A stretch of 64,000 nt of DNA from Sorghum bicolor (Eukaryota; Streptophyta; Magnoliopsida; Poales; Poaceae), in NCBI RefSeq assembly GCF_000003195.3, contig NC_012870.2, forward strand, positions 50,162,396 to 50,226,395, written 5' to 3'. Below, one piece after another: positions 20,729 through 32,456 of the stretch. The notes under the pieces are model-generated. The model saw only the letters and a list, made by a program, of their open reading frames with translations. It was not told the DNA's origin and searched no databases. The position numbers were made by a program, and so were the translations under genes. The first letter of the stretch is position 1; each line of letters starts with the position of its first letter.

Positions 20729-23700
20729 TGTAACACCCTAAAATTTACTCCTTTTGAAATAGAGTTAAAATAATTTAATTATGTATTTTTTTTCTCATGA
20801 AAACATAGGAAAAATAATAATTTTCATTAAATTAAAATTTATCATAAGACTTAGCAATATTGTTGTGCATACATGCTGGTGCATAAGATTTGATGTAATG
20901 TATGCTTGTTGCTCCTTTGTGTGTTGAGAGTGAGCAAAGTTTTTAAAATGCGTTTGGTAGATCGATCTTCCTTGACCAGTACATCTTTGTCTTTATCTAC
21001 AACCAAATTCCTTATTTCTCAGCTTAAGTTTTTATTAGAAGCTTCCTAAAATCTTTTCTTTGTCATCCAACTCACTCATTTCAGTTCCTCGTTCATCAAA
21101 CAATATCTACAATCTTATTGGGAATTTTTCTAGCTTTTTCTGAAATTTGTTCTCACTCTTCTGTGAGTATGATCTAATTTTTAGATACTCCATATTATCT
21201 CATCATGAGATCCAAATACTTTATTTGGGTTCCTCATATTCCACAATATCTCTGAGAATTTTCCCCGGATTTTTGGAGCTTTCAGAATATTTTTCGTGGC
21301 TTAAATAATAATTCTAGACTTTTCTAGAATTATTTTATCCATAAATTAATTAATTTCGAAAATAATAAATATCTCTTTATATTTTCCAACGCTCACAGCC
21401 CATGTGCAATAATCCTAATAAATACCATGTCTTTTTTATTAATGGGCTTTAATGTTTATTTAGGCCCATTAGTAAAGGTGGAAGGTGCAATATCAATTAG
21501 TACCATATTGCTAGTTGATGTAGATGTGGAGAGTTTTTCTCTCTATATATATACCAACTCCTTGGGTTAAGCACACCAAAACTACCATATCGGGAGCCCC
21601 TAGTTTGGGAAATCCCTCGTGTAGTAAATTAGAACTTTTCTCTCTTCTTTTCGCCGCCGGCCAATTCTGACGATTTTCTTCGGCAAGTTTTTTATTCTTT
21701 TCTGGCTGTCGTTCATCTGTCACCGGAGGTGAGTTTACCATCACGATCGGCACCCATCCAGTGTTCTATTTTGCATCTATGTCTCTCATGATCCCTTTCG
21801 TATGCATGTGTACGTCCGCCTAGCTACATGCCGAGCAAGCCTCATTGGACACAGAAATCTTGCTAGTCATCGTCGCTAGTTCAACCAAGCAGCCGAGCCC
21901 TGGCTGAGACGCCTCTCCCTCCCGTTCTGAGTTTCCTCAATCGGCATGGCAGATCAATGTGTTTCTGTATGACCTGCTCATCAAAGAAGATGATGGTATT
22001 TATATATTTGCCATTCATTCTCCACCGTTTATTTGTTTAACTCCGATTTAGTCCATTCAAAACGTGTTAGGTTCGTGTCGATGTGCTCTACACAGTAATC
22101 CTAAAGTTTAGCATATCCTCAGTTATAAATTTATTAATTTAAATATTAATTAGATTAATATTTATAATTAATAGCTTTCCAAATAAAAGCAACATGGCTC
22201 CGTACCTCGGTCTTTTATAAATTAATGCTAATATCTTAACATCTCTTGAATTATAAGATGCTTAGTTCAACCTTGAAACATAAGTGCTTTAGTTTAGTTG
22301 TCACATGATTATGTGTTCGTAATTAGATATTAATTTGACTAATGTGTAATTAAGCTAGTTTTCAATTAAAAATTAACATAGGTCATGCACTTCGGCTTTA
22401 CATATGTAAACAAATAAATGTTGATATATTAACTACGTACATAAATATATTTTTGAACTCATAATTTGCTTAGCCTGTCACGAAAATATGTTTAGAAGCT
22501 CTCGCATATCTCTTTTACTGAGTTAAAGTTTAACTTAATTAAAATAAGTGTCATTATTTATAAACAAATAGTTTAATTTGGCAGCTAAATTGAATATAAT
22601 TTGACTAACTAAATTAGAACTTTTCAATTTGTTTTCCATAATTAGAATAAATAAGCACGTAGTCTTTTCTTTTTGTTGCAATATAGACCTGGTAGTCGTT
22701 TCTTTATAATGATAGTTCCTTTATCGGTGTCTCTTGTGTTCGTGACCATAGAAATTAGCTCTCAGTTAATATGTTGCTTAATATTGTATGGTGTACTGTT
22801 CTTAGTTGTTTTTGTTGGTTGTTTGTATATTTGTGTGCGTGGTGCCTGCTACGAGTAGAGAACGACAATCATTTTATTAGCATTAAAGATTAAGAGGGGA
22901 TGACCTGAAGATAACTAAAGGTTCTTTAAAGGAGTTGCTTTGGATATAAAGCAAGTTTAAGGCAAGTATAGCATGGGATCATCCTTGTTTCCCAATAACT
23001 TTAATCACACAATTCATATTGCATGTGTCTCTTTGTTAAGGATTTCCTAGTATTGATCTTATACCTTGTCACCTATGGTTATGCATTGGGTAGCTTATGC
23101 TAGTGCTCCACTAAACCATGATCTTGTAATTTGATTAATGGAATATGCAATAAACATTAAAAGATGACTTTTTAGCAACTTTGAAAAAGAGGGCTGGAGC
23201 ATTGGGCTATCTTATGGTGCTCTAGTTTCTCTCCATAAGGACTTATCTATATCTGACCATCCGGGACTTGCAGTACAACTGTGAGGGCTACATGGCTCTG
23301 GCTTTAGCTCAGTATAAGGACCTTTTCTAGCTTGTTAGTGGTTACCCTTGTGGCGCAAGTGGGGGATAGTAGACCGTGGATTCCTGCGGGTGAGTCACAC
23401 GGACTGACTAACGAAACTTAGCGGCCCTAACTTGTTAGACGAACCTTTGAAAGGCTTCGTAGTGAACCCTGCCGGCCTCCCTAGGAAGGGGGTTAAGAGA
23501 TTAGCTACCTCGGGCGAATGGGTAAATCACGACTCACAGTGAAAGTGTACAACCTCTGCAGAGTGTAAAACTGATATATCAGCCGTGCTCACGGTCACGA
23601 GCGGTCTTGGACCAATACATAATAAATGATCACTAATGGCAAATCATTAATGTTATTATTGTTAATATGTTGTTTATGCTATTGTTTATTCACTTTACCT

Positions 23701-24147
23701 GATCATGAGTTTACTATGGGACTTGCCAACTTGATGCTACTCATATGCTAAAATTGTGACAACTAAAAGCTACATGTAGTTTAACCAGTGTCTAGCCTTT
23801 GAGCCTCATGAACCCTATGTTATTCTTGCTGAGTACGAGATGTACTTACGCTTGCCTTTACATTTTATTTGGATAAAAATCCCGGATGGGTACCAGATTG
23901 CAAGCTTAGAAAAGAGTTTAGGCTTGTGCTCAACCAGTCAGTTGTCCCTGTGGATTTGGAGCTTTCGCCTGAAGAACGGAGAGTCTTTCCGCTGTTTGCT
24001 ATCTAAGGTTATATCTTATATACTAAGTTCGTTATATTTAAGCATTGTCTATTGATATTACCCCTATTTGTGGCTATATGTGAGATTTGACTTCCTGGGC
24101 TGACATATGGTGTGTATCTGGTTTTGTTCTTAAAACCGGGTGCTACA
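20729..24147 (+). repeat. Element D 3' LTR
   Basis: 3,419 bp, TGTAACACCC to GGTGCTACA; 98 percent like the 5' LTR. Followed by the target duplication TGCTC. Confidence 0.9.
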
Positions 24148-24152
24148 TGCTC

Positions 24153-25114
24153 CTAAGATCAAGAATCAACTAGCCACAAACTCATTGCTACCTCCATCTT
24201 GGAAGTACACATTTACCCATACACCGCACCACCATGCTGCTTCCACTCTGGGAGTACGCAACTCCATTCATACATATCCCTCTGCCACTTCTACTTTGGA
24301 AGTGCGCATTCATACCATCTCCATCATATGGGTTGCTCCATGCTTTAAAAGTCAAACATTTCATTCTCTCTAAGATTAGCACTTCGTATATGAGGCATAG
24401 TTAAAGGCTAGCATGAATAAGTATTAGTTCCTTTCCAGATATCAGAGATACACTCTCTCTCAAAAAAAAGAGAGGGGAAAGTAAGGAAGCAATTAGACTC
24501 TAGCCTTGCCTCAGTAGAAAAAGAGAAGTCATCAATTAGAGGAGCAACCTATCCACCGTCCATTCCACATATGCTATCCACCATCCACTCCATTCCTTAC
24601 ACTTGCACATCTTGATCTCGGAGTATGACACTTCTCTACAGGGATCCGAGTTTTGACTGTGCAACATATGCAAAGTAAGTATGCCATCTCTTTCATCCAT
24701 ACCTTAAGCTCCACATAAGCCTGATGAAACTTTGGAGGCAACTTATTGTATGCCTTGGTGAGGAATCATACACCATTGAGCGACTTGAGAGAACCATTTG
24801 AGGAACACTTTAGAATTCTTTTGAAAACTTCACAAAACCTCTGGTATGAAACTTGCTAAAGATCAAGAAAAATAGTGCTCTGGTCTAACTGTTCTATCCT
24901 TCAACCACTCAAGACAAAGGAAAATGCCATAAGCCCCATAGAGTACTAGGGTAATATGGGTGAGTTTTACTTAGCTCAATTTTTCATTCAAGGAGAAGAA
25001 CTTTGTTGTGCACCTGGTACTCTTGAAATGTTAACATAGTAATTTTACCTGATCCACCGAGGCCAAATCCTAATTATTTGCTTGAGACAAGCAAAGGTTA
25101 AGCTTGGGGGATCT
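24153..25114 (+). other. Element B non-coding tail, right of element D
   Basis: Continues element B after D. It resembles the tail of element A in style (repeated CTTGGAAGTRC-type words at 24199-24305 and a purine tract) and ends AAGCTTGGGGGATCT at 25100-25114, next to the 3' LTR. No gene. Confidence 0.7.
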
Positions 25115-26787
25115 TGTTGTTGGTAATTATAGCATCAAAATGCACATCCAAAACACCATCAACAGGCCTCGGTTTCAAGGAAGATTAAACATTAATGAAC
25201 ACATTTTATCAACAACTAGTTCCACTTGTACTCTTAGCTTCTGATTTGCAGATAGCATGAAATGGCACAAAAAGCAACCAAGATGGGCCCACATGGGGAT
25301 CGGCTGATCCCCTTGTGCCACCTCATCAAGGTGCCACGTAGGCATGATCCAAGGCAACCTCCTAGAAGCAATTCTTAGCCTTTGGATCAGAGTGTGCTTT
25401 TCCTCTAAACGGCTGAAATCAAGAGCACACGGATTCATGGGTCCACATGTCAGAAGAACCGGCATGACAAAGTACAACAAGATGGAGAACCAGACTCTAT
25501 GACAAGTGGGGACACCAGCCAACCGACCTAGGCTAGCCCCACCTGTCATAGGGGCATCGGCCGATCCCCCCGTGGTGGCCAACCAAGGTCGGTTTGCTCC
25601 CACCAACTTCCCCACATTTCACACATGCTAAAATGATGCTAACCATTGGATTTGAGGCGGTTCCAAGGTCGGTTGCATCCAAGGGCTATCAAGCAACATC
25701 ACGCGGATCGCTGACGTGGCACTGGAGTAGCCCCTACTCCACCTCCCTCTATAAATAGCTGCTGGATCCTCACTTGTAAATCATCTCTTCTTGCATCTTC
25801 ATACTCATAAGCTTGAGAGATCAAGTAGTTGTTAGTCTAGTAGTGGGAGTTAGAGTTGAGTCGAGCAAGCTTGGGGTCTCCAGAGTCGCCTTCTGGAGAG
25901 TCTGGTACTGTTCTTGTATCTTTCCTTTAGTACTTTACTTTAATAAATTAGTCTTTCTTTACTTTGCTTAGTATTACTTTCAGTACTACTTTGTGCAAGT
26001 CTCTTTATAGTCTTGTAGTGTGCTAAGTCTTAGTAGCATAGTTGTTATAGTGGATTGGTCCCTGGAACCACTCCTTGTGTGTAGATCAACGTCCTAAGTT
26101 AATCTAGGAGCTCGAGCTAATTTGATCGTTAGTGAGAGTTGTAAGAGTAAGTGTGAACATGGTGTTCATACTTAGTCTTATCGTTGGTAGCCACTAGTCT
26201 TTACGGAAGGTCTGTGGGCGCACTGGCTTAAAGTGACAGTTTAGGCTCAGCATTAGGATTCCCACCACGTTGAGGCTAGTTTCTAAGTGTAGGGCATACA
26301 TAAGTTTGGTCTCGCTTGAGTAGGGGTTCTATCTCCTTCTCTTTCATTTCCTCCCCTCACACAAGTAGTAAGGGTCAGTTTATCTATCTAATCTATTTAT
26401 TAGGATCGAGTCCACTAGAGTTAAGTTAGCATCATAGGAGTCCTATACTCACTCATTGTCCTCCCATCTAGCTGTCACTACTAGTTACCTTTAGGATTTA
26501 AGCTTTACTTTGATTATCATTTAACCTATCTATCATTTACCCCATAGTCCACTAGTTGGTTCTAGGCCATAGTAAACACAAGGATATCTCCTCTCTCTTA
26601 TTCCACATCCTAGCTTGCTTTCCCTTGGGAAAATATAAATTACGATACCTTGGAATACTCCTGGTGAAGTGCTACATCAGTACATTCTGTGTGCTTGCGA
26701 AATTATCCACTAGTCTAGAATTACCACACACACCTAGCATCTCTGGTGACATCGCTATTCTAGCAGTGCTGCTAAGATTTGCCAACA
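25115..26787 (+). repeat. Element B 3' LTR, complete
   Basis: 1,673 bp from TGTTGTTGG to TTTGCCAACA. U3 has GGGGATCGGCTGATCCCC (~25294) and GCATCGGCCGATCCCCC (~25555), then TATAAATA at 25750-25757. Followed directly by the right half of the old copia LTR. Confidence 0.85.
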
Positions 26788-27345
26788 AGCACCAAAGGAA
26801 ACTCTAGTGGATTGCACGTGTCATTGAGCTACCTCAATTGTGGGTAGGTTCTTGCGGTGTCCTAATAAGGACGAGGATCATGCTGCACCTCTTAGCTACC
26901 AAACCACCAAGTATTGGTTGACACAATTGGGACTAGCGTGCCAGCAAGCACATGAACCTCGGGAGAAAAATCATTGTGTCAATCTCTTCTGTTTGATTGG
27001 ATTTCTCCCGATGATTGGTCTTAATCATATTGATTGGTTCACTTGCCTGTACACGGTGGTATAAAGATCACATCCTGTCCTTTTACATTCCCGCAAAGTA
27101 GTGTAACTAGTTTTAGTTTCCTGCTTTGCCTTGTGTAGCTTAGTTCACTAGTGTAGCTTGTAGTGACATAGCTCTTATGTGCCTAGTGACTTTACTAACT
27201 AGAATTGTTGGGATAGGTGGCTTGCAAACCCTTAATTAGAGCTAGAGCAAAAGGCTTCACTTTGTTATTTACTAACTCCTTGCTCTTGTAAAGTTTGTAG
27301 AATTTTTAAATAGGCTATTCACCCCACTAGCCATAGGACCTTTCA
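26788..27345 (+). repeat. Old Ty1/copia LTR relic, right part
   Basis: Matches the end of the solo LTR at ~37855-38404 (GTGTCATTGAGCTACCTCA, GCAAGCACRTGAACCTCGGG, TATTCACCCC, ACCTTTCA). The LTR end at 27345 is followed by GTGGTTCTCAGG, which looks like a decayed TGGTATCAGAGC primer site. If so this was the 5' LTR of a full element whose body is lost. The frame 26840-27064 lies inside it and is not a gene. Confidence 0.75.
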
Positions 27346-27460
27346 GTGGTTCTCAGGCTTATGCTAGTGGCATGACACCATTTTTACTCGCCTTTCACAC
27401 TGGCATTTTGTGAAATAGCCTGTAAAAATGCAAAAACTAGGGCCAATAAAAATCATTTCT

Positions 27461-27701
27461 TGTTATACAATAGGTAGTTGAACTATCAAGAATATGTATG
27501 TAAAAATATGGAGAACAAATTTAGAGAGGAAGGAAATGAGTTGTTCTCTTTTCTCTTGTATTCTTTCCAATACATAAGCCCTAGCCATACGTGTGAGATG
27601 AATTTACAAGAATTGATACATGGAGAGTTACACCATTGAAGTAGAAGGTTGTAGCTTTGATGGTACAGGGGTTATGGACATCCACATCAATTTTTATAAC
27701 A
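27461..27701 (-). repeat. Element F 3' LTR
   Basis: Perfect 6-bp inverted ends (TGTTAT and ATAACA), preceded on the minus strand by AATGGGGAG, a plausible polypurine tract. Confidence 0.7.
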
Positions 27702-27844
27702 CTCCCCATTGGATGTCCATTAACAGTTGTATGCCTTGTTAAAAACCTTGCCAAGGAAAAACCTAGTGGAAAAAACCATGGCCAAGGAAAAAAAAAGAGT
27801 ACACACATATTTACTCCCTCTGTTGACAACATCACTTGATGTCT

Positions 27845-28600
27845 TTCACCTGTCGCAATCTAATACTGTATAGCAATTTCTTTAACAAAGTAAGAAGTGC
27901 CTTTGACAACAAGTCTGCTAGATTCTCACTTGAATGAATTAGTTGGACTGTTATAATACCATCCTTTTGAAGATCATGAGTAAAAAAACTTTGGCGAGAT
28001 GTGTTTCACTCTATCTCGTTTTATGTACCCATCTTTCAATTGAGTTATGCAAGCTGCATTATCTTCATGTGTAATCGTTGGTGCTTCCTTTTCGAAAAAT
28101 AAATTGCATACCTTGCAAATATGATGTGTCATGTTTCTCAACCAGACACATTCTCTGCTAGCTTCATGGGTAGCAAAAATTTCTGCATGGTTAGATGAAG
28201 TTGCTGCTATAGTTTGCTTCATTGAATACCATGAATAGATGCACCACCGCACATAAATACACATCCTGTTTGTGAAAGACGACCATTGTGTGGACCAGAT
28301 AGATATCCTGCATTTGCAAAACAAACTAATCCCTCCATGTATTTGTTAAAAAATATAGACCCATGTCCTTCGTACCTTGTAAATAATATAGTATATGTTT
28401 TATCCCATTTCAATATCTTCTAATGGGACATGAACTATATCTTGCTAATAAACTAATAACAAATGCAATATGGCACCTCAGGTCGTGTATGAGTAGATAG
28501 ATACATTAGTGCTCCTATAGCATTTAGATACGGCACCTTAGAACCAAGAATTTCACTATCAGATTCCAGAGGTCCAAAAGGATAGTATCATACTCTGTTC
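27845..28600 (-). pseudogene. Copia reverse-transcriptase end and RNase H relic of element F
   Basis: Reading from ~28590 leftwards on the minus strand: an RT C-terminal segment (PYLNAIGALMYLS), then RNase H motifs GYLSGPHNGRLSQTG, SMKQTIAATSSNHAEIFATH, EASRECVWLRNMTHH, DNAACITQLKDGYIK and KHISPKFFYSHDLQK, then the C-terminal NLADLLSKAL. Order and wording are those of copia polyproteins. Several stops and frameshifts (for example near 28225 and 28435) make it non-functional. Confidence 0.8.
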
Positions 28601-28716
28601 CATGCCCATATCAAAATGAATGATAGTATCATACTGTGTGTGAATTTTCATTTGATGCTTGCATTCTAGTTTACAGCAACTGGAATTCAAGTGTAACAAC
28701 ATAAAAAAGAAGTTAC

Positions 28717-30176
28717 CTCATCTAGCAATATGTTTTATGTCTTAAAGTCCCTATAGATGACTGGCTTCTCAGCTTCATGCAGAAAAAAGCAAGTCCTTTT
28801 GCTGCACCAAGCGCATTTTTCATTCTGGACAACCATGAAAGTGGCACCATAACCCCTACATTATCTATACCTAAAGAGGCAAAATTTCAGCCTAAGTTTT
28901 TGTCTGGTATTTTTTTGTCTGTCCCCTCTCCCTCTTATATACGGTGGAGACTTGAATATGTACAAGACAAGATAATAATAGCCTCGGATAAAAAGAAGTC
29001 AGCTGTTTAGCCGCTCGGTTCCGGCCATGGGCCGCTCTGTCGGGTCGATTCATTGGCGATCTGGCGGAGCAATCCAGGAATCTTGCTTCTGTTTCTGGTA
29101 AAAGGAGCCACCTTTTTCTGTTGCCGCGGATTGTAGTTTGGGACGGAGTCGATTGGAGAGTTGGAGTTGGGAGGGGATGGATGGATGCGGAGAGCAAGAC
29201 GACAGATGACAGAACATTATAATTAGGTAATAGAGATATAGATATAGATTTGATAGCTTTTTTTCTGTTGCATCGCACGGGCAGTTTTGCTAGTAAATAC
29301 AAATACTTCAATGATCTGATAAAATACATTGGTTAATCTCACATGAACAAATAATAATGTATAACTGACCATAGGTCATGCAGAAATTGATAATGCCGCC
29401 ACTCGATGCAGCAGAGATGAAGTTAAATAACGCAAGTTCAGGACAGGAGTGAAGGACAGGTTTATACTCGTTTTCGGTTAATTCTTTCCAGTTTTGAGTA
29501 GGAGAATTTGCACGAATGTCTTGTGTGGATATGCCATAGTCAGTGTTATGACAAGGTGACTAGAAACTTTAGGGAACCACAATCTGTCAAGATAGGAAAA
29601 GAATTACTTGAATAGAAATAAACTCCACACTTCCTACAGGCATGAACTCATAAACAAGAACCCTGTGGTCATCTTCACTGTGATAGCCGATCAACTTCAC
29701 TAAATTTAGGGGAGAGAGCTATCTAAGAAATATAACCTCAGCCTACAAACATGGAAAAAAGCCTTAATATTTGAAAACAGTAAAGCAAAGCGTGGCAAAA
29801 AGAAATGAAGATAATAACAACCGAAAAGATTTCAATTTACAAATAATAGGTTAATCAATAACCACTACCTATGGCCCGGGAAGCTATTGTCACCATCATG
29901 GACCTTAAATGCATCTCTCAGGCGCTTTTCTATCTCTAACCCGTCGCGGAGATCCTTGGTGGTGAAACCTTTGTAGACTCTGCCAAATCCACCACCCCCT
30001 AGTAATCAATCTTGCCTGAATTTTTTGGTAATTCTCTTGAGCTCCTCAAATGTGAATGCTATCAAAGAATTGCGGGCTGTATCCTTGCTCAGCGCCTGCA
30101 CTTCTTTTGGGTTGGATGATAGCTGGCAGTTCTCCTTTTCAGATCTCTCAGATGGGCTCTGAATTTTGGGATTCTG
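28717..30176 (-). pseudogene. Receptor-like cytoplasmic kinase (PBL/RLCK-VII type) pseudogene, 3' half missing
   Basis: Three exons on the minus strand with plausible splice sites. Exon a, 30176-29869: IAFTFEELKRITKKFRQD, then the ATP loop LLGGGGFGRVYKG. Exon b, 29742-29608: [20 protein letters not shown], then FMPVGSVE. Exon c, 28855-28717: RMKNALGAAKGLAF, then the catalytic loop VIYRDFK and NILLDE. RLCK-VII kinases act at the plasma membrane below immune receptors. Lesions: TGA stop between RQD and LLGG (~30006), a frameshift within GLAF-LHEAEKP, and no DFG, APE or C-lobe, because the gene is cut by element F near 28610. A GC-rich patch at 30770-30920 may be its first exon or leader. Confidence 0.75.
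28858..29300 (-). mobile_element. Possible small insertion in an intron of the kinase pseudogene, Helitron-like end
   Basis: The intron between exons b and c is 752 bp and contains a foreign-looking block. At its right edge the minus strand reads TACTAGCAAAACTGCCCGTG, then CGATGCAAC; GCCCGTGCGTTGC-type words are frequent at the ends of grass Helitrons. The inside is GC-rich (29010-29200). No hairpin plus CTRR end was identified, so the class is only a suggestion. Confidence 0.25.
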
Positions 30177-30242
30177 CTGGAACATGCATTCAGTCATAAC
30201 CAAGCCAAATAATAAAAAAGAAAATTTATTCAGGTATGCCAA

Positions 30243-32090
30243 ACTGAAAAAAAAAAACTTTGCAGCCTAAAACTAATCAACGGGTGGAGGGCTGTACGAA
30301 AAATTGAATGGGTGCAGAGTGAAAAGCATTTTAGAGCTGTATGAAAATTCTGAATGATTTGTATTTTGTTTGTTTTGGATACTAACCAATATCTTTGAAT
30401 ACACTATCTATTTCAGTTTAGCAAAGTCATAATAATCATCCTATTCAACAACTAACTGAATGGGTGGATGAATTGTTTTAATTGACATCTGAATTAAATC
30501 TGAACAAATAAATTGAAACCATGTATAAATCATCTGAAGATGCAAAACCACTCCTCTAAGACCAATTCAAATGTTCCAGACTTATGCAGTTGCACCAGAT
30601 TCAGGAAAAAGTGGTGCACAACGGCAGTGTTCTCGCTTTCATTTTTAGTAAACCACAAGTAAATGAAACTACAGTGGGGCAGCACCTGTCCACCTATTAT
30701 AACTGAAAAGAATAGAAGTTCACATAAAAGAACTATGTACTGCAAGCAACCTGTGTATATTCCTGCAATTGACAGAGGGAGCAAGGCCGGGTTCTGAAGC
30801 GGGTCGAGGACGACGACCGGCGAGCGCAGCGCTGATGGTGGGTGGCGCGCTACGGTGGTGCGAGGACATGGGCTAGTGGCGGCGGCGCGGTTGCAGTGTT
30901 GCTGAGGGATCCGGAAGGAAGGAGTGAGCCAGCTGGGAAGGAAGGAGCATATGATTGACATTCATTTTTTGTTTCAGTACCAAGGTACGTACCTGAGAAG
31001 GAAGGAGTGTGTCGGAAGTTTTTCGCAGGTAAGGGGGAAGACCAACGCAGCAATGGTTTCACAGGAGACACGGCAGACAGACGAACTGATTAATGTCGCA
31101 CGAAAAAATTATGCACTCTTTAGTCTTTTTAGTTATGATTATGAAAGATGAGAGATTGATATTTATTTAAAAATGGTAAGCTCGGAGTCTTTTGTTCCCT
31201 TGTTGCGCTGGAGTAGGATTTTTCTTTGAAGTGGAGAAGCTGAGGACATTAAAAAAAATCAATTTTATTGTAAAAAGTTTTGAAAAAACATTCATATGTT
31301 GTTATAGCTGTTTTTATCTTCTTGTAATTTATTACATTGAATACCTAGTTTTCCTTTCCTTCGTCGGACCACTTCGGTTTTTTGCTTGAGTTTTTGTGAA
31401 AACCTTTTCATTTCCATCCTTGAATCCTGTATGGCTCCATGATATCTTATACGTACGGCAAAACGAAATACAATGCTTTTATTATGGGATTTGGGTCTGA
31501 ATTATTTGGATTAAGTTAATGAAAAGTGTAAAGCTGAAATTTTCTAAAAGCCAACTCATACCCTCGTCCACCAAAGGACCAGTAAATTGTCAACTACCTT
31601 TAGGTAGACGGTGGCCATAGCTCTGCTGAAATATAAAAAATTCACCACATAGAATTATTGGAAGTGCTCTACCACCGAAGGCATGGCCGCACAGGTAACC
31701 ATCACGATGCTGAAGAGGTAATTATTGAAGCTGCTTCACCACATGCAACAATTAGACGGTATTCGCGTTCAAAAACAATTAGACGGTATTAGATATATAT
31801 CTTCTTTGTGGACAAATAAACTATGGCGACGAATCTTACACATTTCATTTGTGCATATAAGAAAAGGTGAAAAGTACAAATGATGGCCATCTTAGGCGAT
31901 TCTGTGAGAACTTTTTAAAAAAGTTTCTATTGTGCACCACTAAAAGATTATCTTGTAATTTGAAATGCCTTGGCCGTGCATGTTTGTGTTTTGACCTACT
32001 TAACTAGGCCTACAGTAATTTAAGAACTCTATTTTATTATATAGCTCTAGAGTCACGTATGGGTTAGTTGAAATAAAACATATCTTTCTA
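30243..32090. other. Intergenic, with a GC-rich patch
   Basis: 30770-30920 is GC-rich and could be the leader or first exon of the kinase relic. An exon-like phrase at 31660-31720 (ACCACCGAAGGCATGGCCGC) cannot be assigned. A short repeat, CAATTAGACGGTATT, occurs at ~31749 and ~31780. Otherwise I see no gene. Confidence 0.4.
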
Positions 32091-32383
32091 GGGCGATCCC
32101 AATGCTAGAAATTACATGTAACTTTTATACTAATTAATTTCTATAAACACTATATATAGAAAGTATGGTCCCAATGGATAATTTGAACAGAATAATTTTT
32201 TATCCAATCACATTCATTATCTCTCCATTCTCAACTAATTATATCACTTCACGTCCTGGATCTCGTGTAGACATTGTTTCTAACATAGACCCGGTTTCTA
32301 TGATTCACATTAGCAAAATATTTAGGTGGCACTACAATAAATATCTATACAAACCATGATGATTTCTGTATTGGGAGTGCCCT
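32091..32383. mobile_element. MITE with GGGC(G/A)(A/C)TCCCAAT ends
   Basis: 293 bp, non-coding, AT-rich inside. Left end GGGCGATCCCAATGCTAGAA, right end (reverse complement) GGGCACTCCCAATACAGAAA, about 22 bp with few mismatches. Flanks are CTA on the left and TTA on the right, close to a Tourist-type 3-bp duplication. The 64-codon frame inside is not a gene. Confidence 0.65.
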
Positions 32384-32456
32384 TACTCTACCTAATATAC
32401 AGAGTATTAAAAAGCCAAAAACAAACTTCTTCCATCATTCTTGTTACTTTCCTAAT

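Larger units (their letters stand above)
14098..24147 (+). mobile_element. Element D: large non-autonomous LTR retrotransposon with 3.4-kb LTRs
   Basis: 10,050 bp, flanked by a perfect 5-bp target duplication TGCTC (14093-14097 and 24148-24152), inserted in element B. LTRs are 14098-17502 and 20729-24147 (TGTAACACCC to GGGTGCTACA). The internal part is only 3.2 kb, with a tRNA-Met-type primer site and a purine tract but no recognisable gag or pol. This is the build of a LARD. The end of the internal region (CTCGAGGACGAGATTCATC then TTAAGGGGGGTAG) is typical of Del/Tekay chromoviruses, the likely source of its enzymes. About 17 substitutions in the first ~930 bp of the LTRs (1.8 percent) suggest ~0.7 million years. 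Confidence 0.9.
9739..26787 (+). mobile_element. Element B: degenerate gag-type Ty3/gypsy element, 5' LTR truncated, hosting element D
   Basis: The LTR remnant at 9739-9925 matches the end of the full 3' LTR at 25115-26787 with about 11 differences in 186 bp (6 percent, ~2.3 million years). The inner part is interrupted by element D (14098-24147). Gag and protease-like coding is broken by many stops; no polymerase or integrase is seen. Both flanks are parts of one copia LTR, which proves the insertion target. About 400 bp of that target and ~1,490 bp of B's own 5' LTR are missing at the left junction, whereas the right junction is intact. Confidence 0.8.
27461..28600 (-). mobile_element. Element F: 3' fragment of a Ty1/copia retrotransposon
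   Basis: Minus-strand remnant comprising a short LTR (27461-27701, 241 bp, TGTTAT to ATAACA), a purine tract (27702-27712) and the 3' end of pol. The body upstream of ~28600 is missing. The very short LTR fits the Ale/Retrofit-like copia group, which is an inference. Confidence 0.7.
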
